DNA from: an uncultured Bordetella sp.
GTDB taxonomy: Bacteria > Pseudomonadota > Gammaproteobacteria > Burkholderiales > Burkholderiaceae_B
Direction of reading: 5' to 3'
NCBI GenBank assembly: GCA_937881145.1
Contig: CALGFL010000335.1
Span: 1 to 11,108 of the forward strand
Length of the DNA: 11,108 nucleotides
The notes under the pieces are model-generated. The model worked only from the letters and a program-made list of their open reading frames with translations, was not told where the DNA came from and did not search any database. Both the position numbers and the translations under genes were made by a program. Below, piece by piece: positions 1 to 7,555 of this stretch. How positions within the stretch are numbered: position 1 is the stretch's first letter; each line of letters begins with the position of its first letter.

Positions 1-897
1 ATCGTCGATCTGCCTTGCGGCAGCCGCCCCGCCGACGCCCTGCCCGCCGACGTGCGCGCCGGGATCCAGGGCCAGCTCATCACGCCGCACAGCCGCGTCG
101 ACCAGGACCTGATGCAGTCGTTGCCCGGGCTGCGGGTCAGCTCGAATTGCTCCGTGGGCTACGACAACGTCGACGTGGCGGCGGCCAATCGGCACAAAGT
201 GCTGATCTGCAATACGCCCAACGTGCTCAACGGCGCGGTGGCCGACGTCGTTGTGGGCCTGATGCTCTGCCTGGCTCGCAATCTGGTCGCCGGCGACGCC
301 TTCGTGCGCAGCGGCGCCTGGACCCGCGGCCCCTTCCCCCTGACCCACGACATCCGCGGCAAGACCTTCGGCCTGCTGGGCATGGGCCGCATCGGCCGCG
401 TGGTGGCCCGCAGCGTGCAGGCCTTCGACATGAAGGTCACCTATCACAACCGCCGCCGCGACGACGAAGCCGAAACCCTGGGGCTGGCTTCCTACGTCGA
501 CCGCGACACGCTGTTCCGCGAGGCCGACGTGCTTTGCGTGCTGATACCGCTGAACGCCGAGACGCGCCATTGCGTCGGCGCGCGCGAGTTCGGCATGATG
601 AAACCGACGGCTTATCTCATCAATACCGCGCGCGGCGCGGTGCTGGACGAGGCGGCGCTGATCGATGCCCTGCGCGGCGGCAAGATCGCCGGCGCCGGCC
701 TGGACGTCATGGAAACCGAACCGCTGCCGGCCGACAGCCCGCTGTGCAGCCTGCCCAACGTCGTGCTGCAGGCTCACGTAGGCAGTGCCACGCACGAAAC
801 GCGGCGCGCCATGAGCGAACTGGCTGTGCAAAATCTCATCGACGCCTTGACCGGCGTGCGTCCCACGGCCATGGTCAACCCCGAACTCTGGGACTGA
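1..897 (+). CDS. D-2-hydroxyacid dehydrogenase (NAD(P)-dependent), 5' end cut off by the window
   Basis: This is a D-isomer-specific 2-hydroxyacid dehydrogenase, a cytoplasmic enzyme that interconverts 2-oxoacids and D-2-hydroxyacids using NAD(P)H. The frame is open from base 1, so the gene begins upstream; 298 residues are present against about 310-330 in the family, so only the N-terminus is missing. The Rossmann motif GMGRIG lies at 379-396. The catalytic triad can be placed: Arg in NTARG (codon 631-633), Glu in DVMETEP (712-714) and His in QAHVGSAT (775-777). Most relatives have PH before GSAT; here it is AH, a mild deviation. The closest functional types by pattern are glyoxylate/hydroxypyruvate reductase and 2-ketogluconate reductase, but the substrate cannot be decided. 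The gene converges with the GGDEF-EAL gene 20 bp away. A GTG at 52 is internal, not a start. Confidence 0.93.
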   Translation: MVDLPCGSRPADALPADVRAGIQGQLITPHSRVDQDLMQSLPGLRVSSNCSVGYDNVDVAAANRHKVLICNTPNVLNGAVADVVVGLMLCLARNLVAGDAFVRSGAWTRGPFPLTHDIRGKTFGLLGMGRIGRVVARSVQAFDMKVTYHNRRRDDEAETLGLASYVDRDTLFREADVLCVLIPLNAETRHCVGAREFGMMKPTAYLINTARGAVLDEAALIDALRGGKIAGAGLDVMETEPLPADSPLCSLPNVVLQAHVGSATHETRRAMSELAVQNLIDALTGVRPTAMVNPELWD

Positions 898-917
898 GCC
901 GCGCTGCGGCCCGTCTG

Positions 918-2360
918 CTAGGCCGATACCGCCAGAGCGTCGAGCAACTGGTCCGCAGGCATGGGGCGGGCCAATAGAAAACCCTGCAGCGCATTGCAGC
1001 CGAGGCGCGTCAGGAAGTCCTGCTGCGCCCGGGTTTCCACGCCTTCGGCCACGACCCTCAAACCCAGCGCGCGACCCAGGGCGATGATGGCCAGCACAAT
1101 GGCGGCGTCTTCCGAGTCTTGCGCATCCCCATCCAGATCGCGGATGAAACCCTGATCGATCTTCAGTTCGCTGGCCGGCAGCCGCTTCAGGTACAGCAGG
1201 CTCGAATACCCCGTGCCGAAATCGTCGATCGAAATCCCCACCCCCATCTCGTGCAACTGCTGCAGCACGCGGATGCTGGCCTGCGTGTCGCGCATGGCGG
1301 TGGTTTCGGTGACTTCAAGCACCAGGGACTGCGCCGGCAGCGCGTGACGCTTCAGGGCCTCGCGCACCGTGTGGATCAGATCGGCGTGATTGAATTGCAG
1401 GGCCGATATATTGACCGCCACGGTCCAGCCGGTATGACCCAGGCGGTGCCACAGCGCCATCTGCCGGCAGGCCTCATCCAGCGCCCAATTGCCGATCGGC
1501 ACGACCAGCCCCAGTTTTTCCATCAGGGGAATGAATTTGTCCGGCGACACCACGCCCCGCGTGGGATGAATCCAGCGCATCAAGGCTTCCACGCCGCTGA
1601 CCGGCCCGCTAGGCGCTTCGAACTTGGGCTGGTAGTACAGCATGAATTCCTTGCGATCGAATGCCTGGCGCATATCCGCAAGCAGTTGCGTCTGCTCCTG
1701 GAGCACGGCCGTCATCGATTCCTCGAACAGGCTGTAGGTATCGTGCCCCTGCTCCTTGGCGTGATACAGCGCGGCCTCGGCGTTGGCGACCAGTTCTTCG
1801 CGAGTCTGGCCATGTTCGGGATACATCGCAATGCCGATGCCGGAGGTGATCTGCAGTTGATAGCCCGCCAGCCGGAACGGCTTGCCCAGGCCTGCCGTCA
1901 GCCGCGATGCCAGTTTGAAGACATCGTCGGCGCTGCCCGCGCCGACCATCATGATGAACTCGTCGCCCCGGGTGCGGGCCACGACCTCCTGCATCGGCAC
2001 GATCTCGCGCACGCGGCGCGCGACCTCGATCAGCAGTTGATCGCCGACGGTGTATCCGTAGGCTTCGTTGATGGCCTCCAGGCCGTCGCAATCCATGACC
2101 AGAAGTCCGAACCGCTCGGGCCTGCGGCGCGTTTCGCCGGCCAGGGTCTGATCGAGCAAGTCGTTGAACATCCGGCGATTGGGCAGCTGCGTAAGCGCGT
2201 CGTGCTGGGCGAGCCGGTCGATCTCCCTATTGGCCTTGGCCAGCGAGCGCACGGTCAGGCCCATGCGCGATCGCAACTGCCGATCCGACACAATGAACAA
2301 GAGCAGGAACGCCACAAGGAGCGTCGACAGCACCAAGATTATGTTGTCGCTGCCAAGCAT
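918..2360 (-). CDS. Membrane-anchored GGDEF-EAL cyclic-di-GMP protein (probable phosphodiesterase)
   Basis: The 480-residue protein has one N-terminal membrane helix (about residues 6-26), then a GGDEF domain (about 50-210) and an EAL domain (about 225-475). The GGDEF signature reads RGDEF (131-135), a variant first residue. The RxxD inhibitory site expected just upstream is absent (PMQE). The EAL domain keeps its catalytic landmarks: EALMRW (258-263), ExTET (349-353), DDFGTGYSS (379-387), KIDQGF (400-405), EGVET (438-442) and QGFLLARP (459-466). It should therefore hydrolyse cyclic di-GMP to pGpG; synthase activity is possible but uncertain. No sensory domain is seen beyond the membrane anchor. 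I chose the ATG at 2358-2360 because GAGGG lies 7 nt upstream. The longer ORF from 2387 would use a TTG without a binding site. It lies 121 bp downstream of the coiled-coil protein gene on the same strand. Confidence 0.93.
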   Translation of the reverse strand: MLGSDNIILVLSTLLVAFLLLFIVSDRQLRSRMGLTVRSLAKANREIDRLAQHDALTQLPNRRMFNDLLDQTLAGETRRRPERFGLLVMDCDGLEAINEAYGYTVGDQLLIEVARRVREIVPMQEVVARTRGDEFIMMVGAGSADDVFKLASRLTAGLGKPFRLAGYQLQITSGIGIAMYPEHGQTREELVANAEAALYHAKEQGHDTYSLFEESMTAVLQEQTQLLADMRQAFDRKEFMLYYQPKFEAPSGPVSGVEALMRWIHPTRGVVSPDKFIPLMEKLGLVVPIGNWALDEACRQMALWHRLGHTGWTVAVNISALQFNHADLIHTVREALKRHALPAQSLVLEVTETTAMRDTQASIRVLQQLHEMGVGISIDDFGTGYSSLLYLKRLPASELKIDQGFIRDLDGDAQDSEDAAIVLAIIALGRALGLRVVAEGVETRAQQDFLTRLGCNALQGFLLARPMPADQLLDALAVSA

Positions 2361-2404
2361 CGCAATGCCCTCATACCTACGGGACAACCAAGAGTGATAT
2401 CGAT

Positions 2405-2443
2405 GTTACACCACGCAACCGCGCCGGGCCGCTCTTGTGTAAC
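2405..2443. repeat. Inverted repeat GTTACAC-N25-GTGTAAC upstream of the GGDEF-EAL gene
   Basis: Perfect 7-bp arms lie at 2405-2411 (GTTACAC) and 2437-2443 (GTGTAAC), 32 bp centre to centre, which is about three helical turns. They sit 45-83 bp upstream of the GGDEF-EAL start, in the gap after the coiled-coil gene. Two half-sites on the same helix face would suit a looping or tetrameric regulator. A 7-bp match over this gap can also arise by chance, and no regulator is known. Confidence 0.3.
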
Positions 2444-2481
2444 CGCCTCCCAGGGGCCGCCGACACGAAAAGACCCGCGCG

Positions 2482-3207
2482 CTAACCGCCGGCCTGCCCC
2501 GAGGCGCCGCGCACGAAATAAATGCGCATGGCTTGCGCGCGCCCTTGAGCGTCGTTCACGCGCAGCGTCGCCTTGCGCGGCACAAAGCCGTCGGGTAGCG
2601 CGATGGTGCCCTGCAAGGGCGCAAAGCGCTCCAGCGTGAATGCAACCGGTTCGGAGACGACCGTATCGGCCCGGCCATTGCGGGTTCCCGCCAGCTCGAC
2701 CACGAACTGCCCTTGGAAAGCGGGCGACTTGCCGGACTGCTCGCGCATGACGAGGGCGCGGTAATTCACCACGCCGGCGCGCGCCGTGATTTCGCCCCAG
2801 CGCACGCCGATATTGCCGCCGCGCGGATCGGCCGGTACCGCGTCCTGCAAGATCTGCAGCGTCTGAGTCAGCGTGGCGATGCGTTCGTTGGCCTGGACCA
2901 GATCGGCCGCCGCCTTTTGCTGCGCCGACTGGTTCCGGTCGCGCTCGCCCTGAACCTGGTCGAGCTGCGTCTGCAGGCTCTGGCGTTCCAGCGTGACGAC
3001 CTGCAGGTCATTGAGCAGCTTGCTCGATTCCTCGACCGTCAATTGCTTCGGGCCATAGTTGTGCTGCAGAAACAGCACGCCGCCCACGCCCAGCACGATG
3101 CCGACGAGCAGCAGAATCAACCAGCGCGGTATGCGGCGCCCGCGGCGCCCGGACGAGTAAGGTGACGACCTGAAGACGTTTTCCCGCGAACCACCGAATA
3201 TCCCCAT
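2482..3207 (-). CDS. Membrane-anchored coiled-coil protein of unknown function (DUF6776-like)
   Basis: The 241-residue product has a basic N-terminus (RRGRRIPR, about 21-28), one membrane helix (about 29-48), and a Gln/Glu-rich coiled coil (about 55-125). A compact C-terminal region (about 130-235) is predicted to be beta-rich and ends in a Gly-rich tail. The positive-inside rule suggests the coiled coil and C-terminal domain face the periplasm. The layout resembles the betaproteobacterial family I know as DUF6776; that assignment is from memory of the pattern, not a search, and no function is established. I use the ATG at 3205-3207. The longest ORF begins 14 codons earlier at a TTG with no ribosome binding site; the chosen ATG has a GAGGA about 12 nt upstream and GGGAG very close, so neither is ideal. 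The gene is upstream of the GGDEF-EAL gene and may be co-transcribed with it. Confidence 0.8.
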   Translation of the reverse strand: MGIFGGSRENVFRSSPYSSGRRGRRIPRWLILLLVGIVLGVGGVLFLQHNYGPKQLTVEESSKLLNDLQVVTLERQSLQTQLDQVQGERDRNQSAQQKAAADLVQANERIATLTQTLQILQDAVPADPRGGNIGVRWGEITARAGVVNYRALVMREQSGKSPAFQGQFVVELAGTRNGRADTVVSEPVAFTLERFAPLQGTIALPDGFVPRKATLRVNDAQGRAQAMRIYFVRGASGQAGG

Positions 3208-3431
3208 GCTCCCGATCCATCCTCGCTTGACTGCGGCCTCGCCGCTCAATCGCGCAGGATATCGTCGTATGAGGCTCGCGCCACGCTTTCAAAATATTCG
3301 GTTGCTCAAGAAGACACTGTGAAAAGCCGTGTATCCGGCGCACAGGGCCTTGTTTGGCATTCGTAACGAAAACCCTCGCAACCCGCTCCGGATTTTTCGC
3401 ATTCGAAGCAGGCGACCGGCTCGAACAAATA
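3208..3431. other. Intergenic gap after the ABC operon
   Basis: This 224-bp gap must hold the end of the ABC operon transcript and a promoter for the coiled-coil gene. I see no convincing intrinsic terminator. An 11-bp odd palindrome, TTCGT-A-ACGAA, lies at 3360-3370. A weak minus-strand promoter-like pair (TTCACA, then GAATAT 18 bp on) lies near 3290-3320. No ORF or tRNA is supported. Confidence 0.4.
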
Positions 3432-4487
3432 TTACGCGGCCAACACCAGCAGATCGTTCCGGCAGACGCTGATCTCGATCTCGGAACCCACCACAGGCGG
3501 AGGCGTGTCGGGTTGATTGAACGTGTCGAGCAGAACAACCTGGCCGGCCACCATGACGCGGATGCGGATCACCGAACCCAGGAAGTGCACATCGATGATG
3601 TGCCCCGGAAACACGACGTCGTGGCCATCGCGCCGGCCCAGCGCGATCGTCTCGGGACGCAATGCCAGGCTGACCTTGCCGCTGTCGCCCTGGACCGCGC
3701 GATTGAGCATCACCGGCACTTCGCCGATCTTCAGGCGCCCGCTGGACGCGTCCAGGACCGCGGCATCGAGCAGGCTGAGCGTGCCGACGAACTGCGCCAC
3801 GAAGCGCGTCGCGGGACGGTTGTAGATCTCGAAGGGCGTGCCGATCTGGTCGGCCACGCCTTCATGCATCACGACGACCCGGTCCGACATGGACAGCGCC
3901 TCTTCCTGGTCGTGCGTCACGAAAATGGTCGTGATGCCCAGTTCGCGCTGAATGCGGCGGATTTCCTCGCGCAGACTGATGCGGATCTTCGCATCGAGCG
4001 CCGAGAGCGGTTCATCCAGCAGCAGGACGCGCGGCGACACGGCCAGCGCCCGGGCAAGCGCCACACGCTGCTGCTGGCCGCCCGACAATTGGAAGGGATA
4101 GCGCTCGCCCAGCTCGGGCAGGCCGATCAGCTCGAGCATCTCTTTGACCCGGGCGTGGATCTGGGCCTTGCCCTGGCCCGCGACCCGCAGGCCGAAGCCC
4201 ACGTTCTGCGCGACCGTGAGATTGGGAAACAGCGCATAGGCCTGGAACACCATGCCGATGCGGCGCTGGTTGGGCTTGGCCTGCGTCACGTCCTGCCCGT
4301 CGATGCGGATCGAGCCGCGGGTGGGGGGTTCGAATCCCGCGACCATGCGCAGCACGGTCGTTTTGCCGCAGCCCGAAGGCCCCAGGAAAGAGACGAACTC
4401 GCCCTTGTCGATGGCCAGGTTGAAGTCCTTGACCACATGGACGGCGCCGAAGGATTTTTGCAGATGCGTCAGTTCGAGAAAAGCCAT
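3432..4487 (-). CDS. ABC transporter ATP-binding protein (PotA/FbpC-like)
   Basis: This is the cytoplasmic ATPase that powers the importer encoded just upstream. The 351 residues match the usual length for polyamine/iron-type ATPases with a C-terminal TOBE regulatory region. Walker A GPSGCGKT is at 36-43, the Q-loop Gln at 82, the signature LSGGQ at 134-138, Walker B VLLLDEP at 154-160 and the switch His in FVTHDQEE at 192. The TOBE region begins near 240 and includes LRPETI (276-281). The ATG start at 4485-4487 lies 15 bp after the stop of permease 2, and the AGGAAG upstream overlaps that stop. It is the last gene of the operon. The family covers putrescine/spermidine, ferric iron and 2-aminoethylphosphonate transport, and nothing in the ATPase settles the substrate. 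Confidence 0.95.
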   Translation of the reverse strand: MAFLELTHLQKSFGAVHVVKDFNLAIDKGEFVSFLGPSGCGKTTVLRMVAGFEPPTRGSIRIDGQDVTQAKPNQRRIGMVFQAYALFPNLTVAQNVGFGLRVAGQGKAQIHARVKEMLELIGLPELGERYPFQLSGGQQQRVALARALAVSPRVLLLDEPLSALDAKIRISLREEIRRIQRELGITTIFVTHDQEEALSMSDRVVVMHEGVADQIGTPFEIYNRPATRFVAQFVGTLSLLDAAVLDASSGRLKIGEVPVMLNRAVQGDSGKVSLALRPETIALGRRDGHDVVFPGHIIDVHFLGSVIRIRVMVAGQVVLLDTFNQPDTPPPVVGSEIEISVCRNDLLVLAA

Positions 4488-4502
4488 GGCTATCGTTTCT
4501 TC

Positions 4503-5294
4503 CTATCGCTTCCTGGCCAGGGATACTTTGGAAAACCGCGTGACCAGCTGCATCAGCCCCATGCAGGCCCAGGTGATCAGGAAGGCCACCACCGCCAGGG
4601 CGGAAGGTTCATAGGCCCGGTTGCCGCCCATCCAGACCATATAAGGCCCGAAGGTATTGAGGTTGAGCAAGGCGGCAAAGACGTATTCGCCGATCACGAT
4701 CGCGAAGGTGAGAAAGGCGCCGGACAGCACGGCAACGAAGACGTTGGGCAGGATCACGGTCGCGAGGATCCGCCCCCAGCCGGCGCCCAGGCTCTGCGCC
4801 GCCTCGGTCAGACTGGCGATATCGATCGTGCGCATGCCCGTATCGACCGAGCGATACATATAAGGCAGCGCCAGCATGAGATAGCCGAACAGCACCAGGA
4901 CGTTGGTCCCCGTCCAACTGCCCGTGAAGGGCAGAATGGACGAGGTGTTGTAGATGCGGATATAGCCGAACACGATGACGATGGGCGGAATCACCAGCGG
5001 CATCAGCGTGATGAATTCGACCAGCGGACGCACGCCCGGAAAGCGCAGCCGCACGATGTAGGCGGTGGGCACCACGATCAGCACGCCCAGCACGATGGTC
5101 AGGAGCGCGAGCACGACCGAATAGCCGAAGGTCTGCTGGAATTGCGGGTCGGCCAGCACGACGCGATATGCCTCGAAGCTGTATTTGCCGCGTTGCATTT
5201 TCATCGAGAAATCGAACATGCCTACGAGCGGCAGCAGGAAATACGCGGCCCCGAGCGCGACGGCGAGCCAGGACCAGAGGTTCTTGCCCTTCAT
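4503..5294 (-). CDS. ABC transporter permease 2 (PotC-like)
   Basis: The 263-residue inner-membrane subunit has about six hydrophobic helices. The EAA loop that docks on the ATPase reads EAAQSLGAGWGRILATVILP, beginning at residue 164. The start is the ATG at 5292-5294: AGAGGTGG lies about 7 nt upstream, and the ATG overlaps the permease 1 stop in an ATGA (5291-5294), implying translational coupling. The open frame extends 106 codons further upstream (to 5612), but that segment is Arg-rich shadow of permease 1 and is not part of the protein. The size and single EAA loop fit the second permease of polyamine-type importers. Confidence 0.95.
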   Translation of the reverse strand: MKGKNLWSWLAVALGAAYFLLPLVGMFDFSMKMQRGKYSFEAYRVVLADPQFQQTFGYSVVLALLTIVLGVLIVVPTAYIVRLRFPGVRPLVEFITLMPLVIPPIVIVFGYIRIYNTSSILPFTGSWTGTNVLVLFGYLMLALPYMYRSVDTGMRTIDIASLTEAAQSLGAGWGRILATVILPNVFVAVLSGAFLTFAIVIGEYVFAALLNLNTFGPYMVWMGGNRAYEPSALAVVAFLITWACMGLMQLVTRFSKVSLARKR

Positions 5295-6178
5295 TTGACC
5301 CACCTCTCGGCGCGCATGCGCAGAAAAATGTAGATGCCGTTGGCGACGCCGGTCAGCGCGATCATGGCGAACGCGATGGCGTAGCCCAGGTGCGGGTCGT
5401 TGAGCACGTCGCCGCGGATCTGCGCAAAGAGCACGATCGGCGCGATGGAAAGCGAAGAGCCCGTGAGCGCGATGGCGGTGGCGACCGCGCCGAAAGAGTT
5501 GGCGAACAGCAAGGCCAGCGTGCCCAGCAGCGACGGCCAGAGCACCGGCAAGGCGACCATGCGCCAATACTGCGCGCCGCTCGCACCCAGGCTGGCGGCG
5601 GCCTCGCTCCATTCCTTGCGCAAGCCCTCAAGGGCCGGCAGGATGATCAGCACCATGAGGGGTATCTGGAAATAAAGGTAGGTGATGGTCAGGCCGGTGA
5701 ACGAAATGAGATCGAAGCCGGTCGCATAGAGATTGATGCCGAACCCGTTGCGCAGGATCAGCGTAGCGAAACCCAGGCGCCCCAAGGTGGCGATGAAGGC
5801 GAAGGAAAGCGGCACGCCGGAAAAATTGGCGGCCACGCCGCAGAAAGTCACCATCGCATTGCGCAGCCCGCCCGGCAGCTTGCCAAAGACCAATGCGGCG
5901 GCGATCATGAAGCCGAACAGGCAGCCCAGCACGGCCGTCAGCACGCTCAGCTGAATCGACAACCAGAAGGCATCGCGTATCGACGGCGTGAAGAGCTTGA
6001 CCAGGTTGCCGAACGTCAAATGGCCGTCGATGTCGCGGAATGCACCGACCACGATGTTCAGTGTGGGCAGGATCAGAAAGAGCAGCGCGAAGAGAAAAAA
6101 CGGCGCCACCGCCAGCCAGTTGCCCACCTGCCGCGAGCGCAAAATGGGCAGGAAAAGAGAAGAAGTGCGTGTCGTCAT
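5291..6178 (-). CDS. ABC transporter permease 1 (PotB-like)
   Basis: The 295-residue inner-membrane permease has about six hydrophobic helices, the first at about 20-42. Its EAA loop EAAASLGASGAQYWRMVALP begins at residue 192. It should form a heterodimer with permease 2, whose ATG overlaps this gene's stop. The ATG at 6176-6178 is preferred, with a GGAG about 10 nt upstream. The frame extends 13 codons further to a TTG at 6217 that has no binding site and lies in the hairpin-bearing gap after the binding-protein gene. Confidence 0.94.
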   Translation of the reverse strand: MTTRTSSLFLPILRSRQVGNWLAVAPFFLFALLFLILPTLNIVVGAFRDIDGHLTFGNLVKLFTPSIRDAFWLSIQLSVLTAVLGCLFGFMIAAALVFGKLPGGLRNAMVTFCGVAANFSGVPLSFAFIATLGRLGFATLILRNGFGINLYATGFDLISFTGLTITYLYFQIPLMVLIILPALEGLRKEWSEAAASLGASGAQYWRMVALPVLWPSLLGTLALLFANSFGAVATAIALTGSSLSIAPIVLFAQIRGDVLNDPHLGYAIAFAMIALTGVANGIYIFLRMRAERWVK

Positions 6179-6219
6179 GCCTGCTCGGCTCCGATCGCTA
6201 ACGTAAGGCTGACGCAAAC

Positions 6220-6243
6220 CAGGCCCCGCCGCAGCGGAGCCTG
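6220..6243 (-). other. UNCG-loop RNA hairpin between binding-protein and permease genes
   Basis: In the operon transcript (minus strand) the arms CAGGCUCCGC and GCGGGGCCUG form a 10-bp stem, counting one U-G wobble, closed by a UGCG loop on a C-G pair. That is a UNCG-type tetraloop, known to be unusually stable. No U-tract follows, so it is not a classical terminator. A smaller 5-bp hairpin (CCTGG/CCAGG, 6249-6261) immediately follows the binding-protein stop codon. Hairpins at this place in importer operons commonly shield the 3' end of the binding-protein message and lower permease expression; that role is inferred here. Confidence 0.6.
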
Positions 6244-6262
6244 TTGTGCCTGGCGACCAGGA

Positions 6263-7393
6263 TTACTTGACGTTGGCGCCGACGACCTTGTCCCAGCCGG
6301 CGACGATCGCGTTCTTGTTGGCGTCCTGCTCCTGGACTGTGGGGAACACGGCGTTTTTATAGGCGGCGGCCGGCGGCAGCTTGTCGAGCACGGCCTTGGA
6401 GAATTTGTTGGCCGCCGACATGGCGTTGAATCGCACCGGGTGGCAATAGCCTTGCATCCAGCCGATCTGCCCCTGGTCGGAATACAGGAATTCCTCCCAG
6501 AGCTTGGCCGCGTTCGGATGCGGCGCGTAGGCGCTGATTGCCTGGATATAGACACCGGCCAGAGCTCCCGCCTTGGGCACGACCACGTCCATCGGGGGAT
6601 TGCCCTTCAAGCCGTCGCGCCACGCCAGCAGGTTGTAGTCCCAGCCAATGATGATGGGTGTCTGGCCCTGGGCGAGCGTGCCGGCCTTGCCGATGACCGG
6701 CACGAAATTGCCGGATTTGTTGAGTTCGGCGAACAGCTCCAGCCCTTTCTTGCCCGCATCCGCGCCGGGCTTGCCGCCCATCGACAGGCCGGCCGACATG
6801 ACGCCGAGGATGGCCTGGGCCGCCGAACGCGGATCGCCCGCCAGCGCGACCGAATGCGAATATTCCTTCTTCTTGAGGTCGGCCCAGCTGGTGGGGGTGT
6901 TCTTGACCAGGTCCTTGTTCACGCCGAAGGCGATGGCGCCGTAATAGTCGCCGTACCAATAGCCGTCGGCGTCCTTGATGCTGTGATCGATTTCATTCCA
7001 GGCCGAGACCTTGTAGGGCAGCAGCAGCCCTTCTTTCTTGGCGGTCGGCCCGAAAGCCAGGCCCACGTCGATGACGTCGGGCGCCTGGGGGCCCGTATTG
7101 CCCTTGTTGGCGCGGATGGCCTGCAGTTCGTCGGCGCTGCCGGCGTCGGGGTTGAGCTCGTTGACCGTGATCCCGGGATACTTGGCCTTGAAGGCGGTGA
7201 TGAGATCGCCATAGCCGCACCAGTCGTGCGGTAGCGCGATAACGGTCAGCGCGCCTTCTTTCTTGGCGGCGGTGTACAGGTCGCCCAGCTTGTCGGCATG
7301 GGCGATCGCCGGCAGCCCGATGGCAGCGGCGAGGGCAATGGCAATCTCGGAGACAAGAATCTTGCGGCCTGCGTTTTTAATCAACTTTGTCAT
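6263..7393 (-). CDS. ABC transporter periplasmic solute-binding protein
   Basis: This 376-residue protein is the substrate receptor of the importer. It has a Sec signal peptide: a basic start (MTKLIKNAGRK), a hydrophobic core (about 14-30) and a likely cleavage after AHA at 33. The mature part looks like the polyamine / ferric / aminoethylphosphonate binding-protein superfamily, with an early beta strand (GALTVIALPHDW), a YGDYYGAIAFGVNKDLV segment about one third of the way in, and a C-terminal helical region. A Cys pair (in HDWCGYG and QGYCHPV) might form a disulfide. The ATG at 7391-7393 has AGGAGA about 6 nt upstream. It is the first gene of the operon, 84 bp ahead of permease 1. The substrate is not identifiable. 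Neighbours give no catabolic clue, and polyamine is only one possibility. Confidence 0.92.
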   Translation of the reverse strand: MTKLIKNAGRKILVSEIAIALAAAIGLPAIAHADKLGDLYTAAKKEGALTVIALPHDWCGYGDLITAFKAKYPGITVNELNPDAGSADELQAIRANKGNTGPQAPDVIDVGLAFGPTAKKEGLLLPYKVSAWNEIDHSIKDADGYWYGDYYGAIAFGVNKDLVKNTPTSWADLKKKEYSHSVALAGDPRSAAQAILGVMSAGLSMGGKPGADAGKKGLELFAELNKSGNFVPVIGKAGTLAQGQTPIIIGWDYNLLAWRDGLKGNPPMDVVVPKAGALAGVYIQAISAYAPHPNAAKLWEEFLYSDQGQIGWMQGYCHPVRFNAMSAANKFSKAVLDKLPPAAAYKNAVFPTVQEQDANKNAIVAGWDKVVGANVK

Positions 7394-7511
7394 CGATCTC
7401 TCCTAAGAGCTGGCCGCCGGTCACCGACGGCTCGAGGCAGTTTTACAAGTATTGGTCTGCACCGCTCATCATCGTCCAAAACCCTCCCATCGTTCACATC
7501 GCATCGATACG

Positions 7512-7528
7512 GGAAATCCATGATTTCC
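7512..7528. promoter_or_regulatory. Candidate operator: dyad GGAAATC-CAT-GATTTCC
   Basis: Two perfect 7-bp half-sites flank a 3-bp centre, and a third ATTTCC follows at 7531-7536. The dyad lies about 120 bp upstream of the binding-protein start, where a dimeric repressor or activator of the ABC operon could bind. I found no clean -35/-10 pair for the operon, so the position relative to its promoter is unknown. Confidence 0.35.
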
Positions 7529-7555
7529 ATATTTCCGCGATCCTGTTTGGATTCG

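Noticed and set aside
898..910. GCCGC-GCT-GCGGC hairpin after the dehydrogenase stop
   Set aside because: Only a 5-bp stem with no U-tract on either strand; too weak to call a terminator in this GC-rich DNA.
1119..2639. 506-codon plus-strand open frame opposite the GGDEF-EAL and coiled-coil genes
   Set aside because: It is the antisense of two genes with clear domains. Its composition (Arg, Gln, His and Asp rich) is typical of GC-rich antisense frames, and it has no recognisable domain.
3354..5333. 659-codon plus-strand open frame opposite the ATPase and permease 2 genes
   Set aside because: It is a shadow of well-conserved ABC genes; low-complexity His/Asp/Gln/Arg composition and no motif.
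5168..7234. 688-codon plus-strand open frame opposite the permease and binding-protein genes
   Set aside because: Same reason: antisense to recognisable importer genes, no ribosome binding site, no family pattern.
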